A DNA stretch of 64,000 nucleotides from Crotalaria pallida (taxonomy: Eukaryota; Streptophyta; Magnoliopsida; Fabales; Fabaceae): NCBI GenBank assembly GCA_037953625.1, contig CM075649.1, positions 71,703,290 through 71,767,289 of the forward strand, read 5' to 3'. The notes under the pieces were generated by a model that made no database searches, had not been told where the DNA came from, and worked only from the letters and a program-made list of their open reading frames with translations. Shown here piece after piece: positions 60,401 through 64,000 of this stretch. The position numbers and the translations under genes are program-made. Position 1 is the stretch's first letter. The number at the start of each line of letters is the position of its first letter.

Positions 60401-63032
60401 TACATCCTTTACGTCCCTTGGGGCATCAAGCATTGTTTAGGATCATTCTAAAGGTTCTTATATGTCCAAATACACATTCCTAGACAGTTCTAAGCCTTTA
60501 GAATACTCTCTTAACCATTTTACACTTGTTAGAGCCTCCAAGGACTCATGCTTCACCCTCTACGTCCCTTGGGGCACCAAGCATTCTTTACGATCTTTCT
60601 GAAAGGTTCTTGTGTGTCCTAATACACATTCCTAGACCATTCTAAGCCTTTAGAATACTCTATTAACCATTCTACACTTGTTAGGGCCTCCAACGACTCA
60701 TGCTACACCCTCGACGTCCCTTGGGGCACCAAGCATTGTTTACGATCATTCTGAAAGGTTCTTGTATGTCCTAATACACATGCCTAGACCATTCTAAGCC
60801 TTTAAAACACTTTCTTAACCATTCTACACTTATTAGAGCCTCCAAGGACTCATACTACATCCTCTACGTCCCTTGGGGCACCAAGCATTGTTTACGATCA
60901 TTCTAAAGGTTCTTATATGTCCTAATATATATTCCTAGAACATTCTAAGCCTTTAGAATACTCTTTTAACCATTCTACACTTGTTAGAGCCTCCAAGGAC
61001 TCATGCTACATCCTTTACGTCCCTTGGGGCTCCAAGCATTGTTTACGATCATTCTACATGTTCTTATATGTCCTAAGAAACATTCCTAGACCATTCTAAG
61101 CCTTTAGAATACTCTCTTAACCATTCTACACTTGTTAGAGCCTCCAAGGACTCATGCTACATAATCTACGTCCCTTGGGGCACCAAGCAATGTTTAGGAT
61201 CATTCTAAAGGTTCTTCTATGTCCTAATACACATTCCTAGACCATTCTGAGCCTTTATAATACTCTCTTAACCATTCTACACTTGTTAGAGCCTCCAAGG
61301 ATACATGCTACATCCACTACGTCCCTTGGGGCACCAAGCATTGTTTACGATCATTCTGAAAGGTTCTTGTATGTCCTAATACACATTCCTAGACCATTTT
61401 AAGCCTTTAGAATACTCTCTTAACCATTCAACACTTGTTAGAGCCTCCAAGGACTCATGCTACATAATCTACGTCCCATGGGGCACCAAGTATTGTTTAC
61501 GATCATTCCAAAGGTTCTTGTTTGTCATAATACACATTCCTAGACCATTCTAAGCCTTTAGAATACTATATTAACCATTCTGCACTTGTTAGAGCCTCCA
61601 ACGATTCATGCTACATCCTTTACGTCCCTTGGGGAACTAAGCATTGTTTAGGATCATTCTAACGGTTCTTATATGTCCTAATACACATGCCTAGATTATT
61701 CTAAGCCTTTAGAATACTCTTTTAAGCATTCTACACTTGTTAGAGCCTCCAAGGACTCATGCTACATCCTTTACGTCCCTTGGGGCTCCAAGCGTTGTTT
61801 ACGATCATTCTAAAGGTTCTTATATGTCCTAATACACATGCCTAGACAATTCTAAGCCTTTAGAGTACTCTCTTAACCATTCTACACTTGTTAGAGCCTC
61901 CAAGGACTCATGCTACATAATCTACGTCCCTTGGGGCACCAAGCATTGTTTAGGTTCATTCCAAAGGTTCTTGTATGTCCTAATACACATTCCTATACCA
62001 TTCTAAGCCTTTAGAATACTCTCTTAACCATTCTACACTTGTTAGAGCCTCCAAGTACTCATGCTACATAATCTACGTCCCTTGGGGCACCAAGCATTGT
62101 TTAGGATCATTCTAAAGGTTCTTCTATGTCCTAATACACATTCCTAGACCATTCTGAGCCTTTATAATACTCTCTTAACCATTCTACACTTGTTAGAGCC
62201 TCCAAGGACTCATGCTACATAATCTACGTCCCTTGGGGCACCAAGCAATGTTTAGGATCATTCTAAAGGTTCTTCTATGTCCTAATACACATTCCTAGAC
62301 CATTCTGAGCCTTTATAATACTCTCTTAACCATTCTACACTTGTTAGAGCCTCCAAGGATACATGCTACATCCACTACGTCCCTTGGGGCACCAAGCATT
62401 GTTTACGATCATTCTGAAAGGTTCTTGTATGTCCTAATACACATTCCTAGACCATTCTAAGCCTTTAGCATACTCTCTTAACCATTCAACACTTGTTAGA
62501 GCCTCCAAGGACTCATGCTACATAATCTACGTCCCATGGGGCACCAAGCATTGTTTAGGATCATTCTAAAGGTTCTTGTATGTCCTAATACACATTCCTA
62601 GACCATTCTAAGCCTTTAGAATACTCTTTTAAGCATTCTACACTTGTTAGAGCCTCCAAGGATACATGCTACATCCTTTACGTCCCTTGGGGCTCCAAGC
62701 GTTGTTTACGATCATTCTGAAAGGTTCTTGTATGTCCTAATACACATTCCTAGACCATTCTAAGCCTTTAGAATACTCTCTTAACCATTCAACACTTGTT
62801 AGAGCCTCCAAGAACTCATGCTACATAATCTACGTCCCATGGGGCACCAAGTATTGTTTACGATCATTCCAAAGGTTCTTGTTTGTCCTAATACACATTC
62901 CTAGACCATTCTAAGCCTTTAGAATACTCTATTAACCATTCTGCACTATTAGAGCCTCCAACGATTCATGCTACATCCTTTACGTCCCTTGGGGAACTAA
63001 GCATTGTTTAGGATCATTCTAACGGTTCTTGT
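54412..63032 (+). repeat. 151-bp satellite, block E (about 57 monomers)
   Basis: Begins inside a monomer at CACATTCCTAGA, shared with the truncated LTR. Contains a repeat of about 1066 bp (57870-60675) and copies of the same multi-monomer module at 56366 and 58632 (2266 bp = 15 monomers apart). Recurrent 60-codon ORFs in this block (for example 55007, 56366, 58632, 59698) are satellite by-products. Ends at ATTCTAACGGTTCTTGTA. Confidence 0.97.
57870..60675 (+). repeat. Higher-order repeat of about 1066 bp, 2.6 copies
   Basis: GCCTCCAACGACTCATGC with linked variants lies at 58251, 59317 and 60383 (1066 bp steps). TTTTTAGCATTC lies at 57924, 58981 and 60047; the first step is 1057 because copies 2 and 3 carry a 9-bp TTAGATTGT-type insertion. 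The third copy stops near 60675. The unit is seven monomers. Confidence 0.9.
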
Positions 63033-63360
63033 AGGTAATGAAGGTTCTGTTTTCACAGAAGGGGAGTGGGAACGGCAAGGGATATGAGATTCCCTTCCCG
63101 ACCATTGGAGTTGAGAACCATGCTCTGGGTTACGAGTAGTGTCTTAAGTAACTCAAAGTCTATTTTCTATTAAAACAAATTGGTTTGAACTATTGTGTTT
63201 GATTATCTGAATTAGGTCTTGCTATTTTGCTTCTGCAATTGATGATACTTGAAGCGTTGCTTCCGCAATTGAATAATAAAGTTTTGAAATTATTTGCGAA
63301 AAATTATTCTCTATTTTCATTATAATATATAAATCAAGGTTAGAGAGTCGGGATGTTACA
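63033..63360 (+). mobile_element. 3' fragment of an unassigned LTR
   Basis: Non-satellite, AT-rich DNA ending GAGAGTCGGGATGTTACA, a chromovirus-like LTR terminus. The left part was lost at the satellite junction. An imperfect duplication GCTTCTGCAATTGA / GCTTCCGCAATTGA occurs near 63228 and 63259. No PBS follows directly; instead a truncated Cassandra LTR begins. Confidence 0.4.
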
Positions 63361-63494
63361 GGGGTAATTCTGGGATGGGTGACCTCCTGGGATGTTTTCC
63401 TGGGAAGTGTGCGAGTGAGGACAAAGCACGCTGAAAAGACTTGTCTTGGTATGTGGGGACAGTCGCAATCCATTTGACTGACAGGGATGTTACA
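63361..63494 (+). mobile_element. Cassandra 5' LTR, truncated
   Basis: Matches 63834-63953 but lacks the first half. It carries a 13-bp insertion (TGTTTTCCTGGGA) in the 5S box-C region, so CCTGGGA is duplicated and the promoter element is split. Confidence 0.85.
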
Positions 63495-63496
63495 AA

Positions 63497-63508
63497 TGGT
63501 ATCTGAGC
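63497..63508 (+). other. PBS of Cassandra TRIM (one mismatch)
   Basis: TGGTATCTGAGC, one base different from the iMet site TGGTATCAGAGC, two bases after the LTR end GATGTTACA. Confidence 0.82.
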
Positions 63509-63530
63509 GGCTCCTCTCCCAGTACGGTGT

Positions 63531-63559
63531 GGTTCGAGGACGAACCAGGTAGAACCTGG
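63531..63559 (+). other. Two adjacent hairpins in TRIM internal region
   Basis: GGTTCG-AGGA-CGAACC (63531-63546) and CCAGGT-AGA-ACCTGG (63545-63559) share the CC. They sit shortly after the PBS, where packaging signals are expected; a role is inferred only. Confidence 0.5.
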
Positions 63560-63680
63560 TGGGCATGTAAGACCCGGGCTGACGAGGGCGGGGAGTGATC
63601 GCCGGTGCAAGAGGCACGGACAAGGAGCGGCTCCTGGCAGGCTTCTAAGGGAGGGGTACATGAATGAACCGACACACCGA

Positions 63681-63690
63681 AATGAGAGGG
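63681..63690 (+). other. PPT of Cassandra TRIM
   Basis: AATGAGAGGG directly before the LTR start TGATCCTGAGAC. Confidence 0.7.
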
Positions 63691-63953
63691 TGATCCTGAG
63701 ACTGTGTAGGAATGGGACTACATAGTACAAGAAGGCTTAAATGAATTGATTGGTACTACCCATATCAACAAGATGCATCTTCTTTTCGGTAGACCATCAC
63801 ATAAGAACTCCATGGTTAAGCGTGCTTGAGTTTGGGTAATTCTGGGATGGGTGACCTCCTGGGAAGTGTGCGAGTGAGGACAAAGCACGCTGAAAAGACT
63901 CGTGTTGGTATGTGGGGACAGTCGCAATCCATTTTCCTACCAGGGATATTACA
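63691..63953 (+). mobile_element. Cassandra 3' LTR (263 bp)
   Basis: TGATCCTGAG...GGGATATTACA. It contains the fullest 5S-like segment (63793-63867) followed by GTGCGAGTGAGG... and AGTCGCAATCC, also present in the 5' LTR. Confidence 0.82.
63793..63867 (+). other. 5S rRNA-derived Pol III promoter segment
   Basis: AACTCC..GGTTAAGCGTGCTTGAG (box A region), TCTGGGA (intermediate element) and GATGGGTGACCTCCTGGG (box C) follow the order of the plant 5S gene's internal promoter. The 5' third of 5S is absent and mismatches are present, so it is not a 5S gene. It could still recruit TFIIIA/Pol III. Confidence 0.82.
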
Positions 63954-64000
63954 AAACTTCCCTTTGTAGCACAGCATTCTCTCTTGATGCACCATGGAGG
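63954..64000. other. Flanking sequence, nothing recognised
   Basis: 47 bp after the TRIM; no feature visible. Confidence 0.5.

Larger units (their letters stand above)
63361..63953 (+). mobile_element. Cassandra-type TRIM with 5S-derived LTRs
   Basis: Layout: truncated 5' LTR 63361-63494, PBS 63497-63508, 182-bp internal region, PPT AATGAGAGGG, 3' LTR 63691-63953. It has no coding capacity. The LTRs contain 5S rRNA-like sequence, the hallmark of Cassandra elements. The 5' LTR begins only at GGGTAATTCTGGG, the middle of the 5S part, so about half is missing and no TSD can be found. Confidence 0.85.

Noticed and set aside
3062..63032. CENP-B box or telomere repeat in the satellite
   Set aside because: No TTCG....A..CGGG-type box and no TTTAGGG arrays were found; only isolated TTTAGGATC words occur.
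63793..63867. True 5S rRNA gene
   Set aside because: The first third of 5S is missing, several bases differ, and it lies inside a TRIM LTR with PBS and PPT.

Overview
The window is plant nuclear heterochromatin containing no ordinary host gene that I can support. A legume of the Phaseoleae type is likely. The hints are the AT-rich base, a Tekay-like Ty3 element, a SIRE-like Ty1 element, the TAATCGATTA-rich LTR DNA and a Cassandra-type TRIM. The species cannot be fixed from the sequence. About half of the window (about 31.1 kb, about 206 copies by length) is one tandem satellite with a 151-bp monomer. All copies are on the same strand, in five blocks: A 3062-6146, B 7199-8682, C 21647-31838, D 40102-47819, E 54412-63032. 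Within the blocks there are local higher-order repeats of 453 bp (D), about 1436 bp (C) and about 1066 bp (E).

The blocks are pieces of one array split by retroelements. From left to right: 1-3061 is a degraded minus-strand LTR-element remnant ending in a tRNA-Met primer site and a 16-bp LTR stub fused to satellite. 6147-7198 is a probable solo LTR. 8683-21646 is a complete but broken minus-strand Ty3/gypsy chromovirus (Tekay/Del type) with a CATGC target duplication. 31839-40101 is a minus-strand SIRE-like Ty1/copia derivative that keeps gag and a second 434-codon ORF in the env-like position but has no pol. 47820-54423 is a plus-strand non-autonomous LTR element whose 3' LTR is interrupted by a 2974-bp Tekay-type solo LTR (50698-53671, target duplication ATAAT) and truncated into satellite at a 12-bp microhomology. 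63033-63360 is an LTR 3'-end fragment. 63361-63953 is a Cassandra TRIM with 5S rRNA-derived sequence in its LTRs.

Coding capacity is retroelement-only. The Tekay element carries gag, protease, RT, RNase H and integrase segments with nonsense mutations, frameshifts and a destroyed integrase zinc finger, so it cannot act alone. The SIRE-like element has PBS, PPT, gag and ORF2 and would need enzymes supplied in trans.

The points I would look at first are: the satellite and its 18-bp dyad; a seven-copy array of small three-stem hairpins with compensatory base changes inside a solo LTR, possibly within an LTR intron; the gag+ORF2 element without pol; TAATCGATTA clusters; and two unrelated elements inserted in the same 8 bp of the 151-bp monomer.
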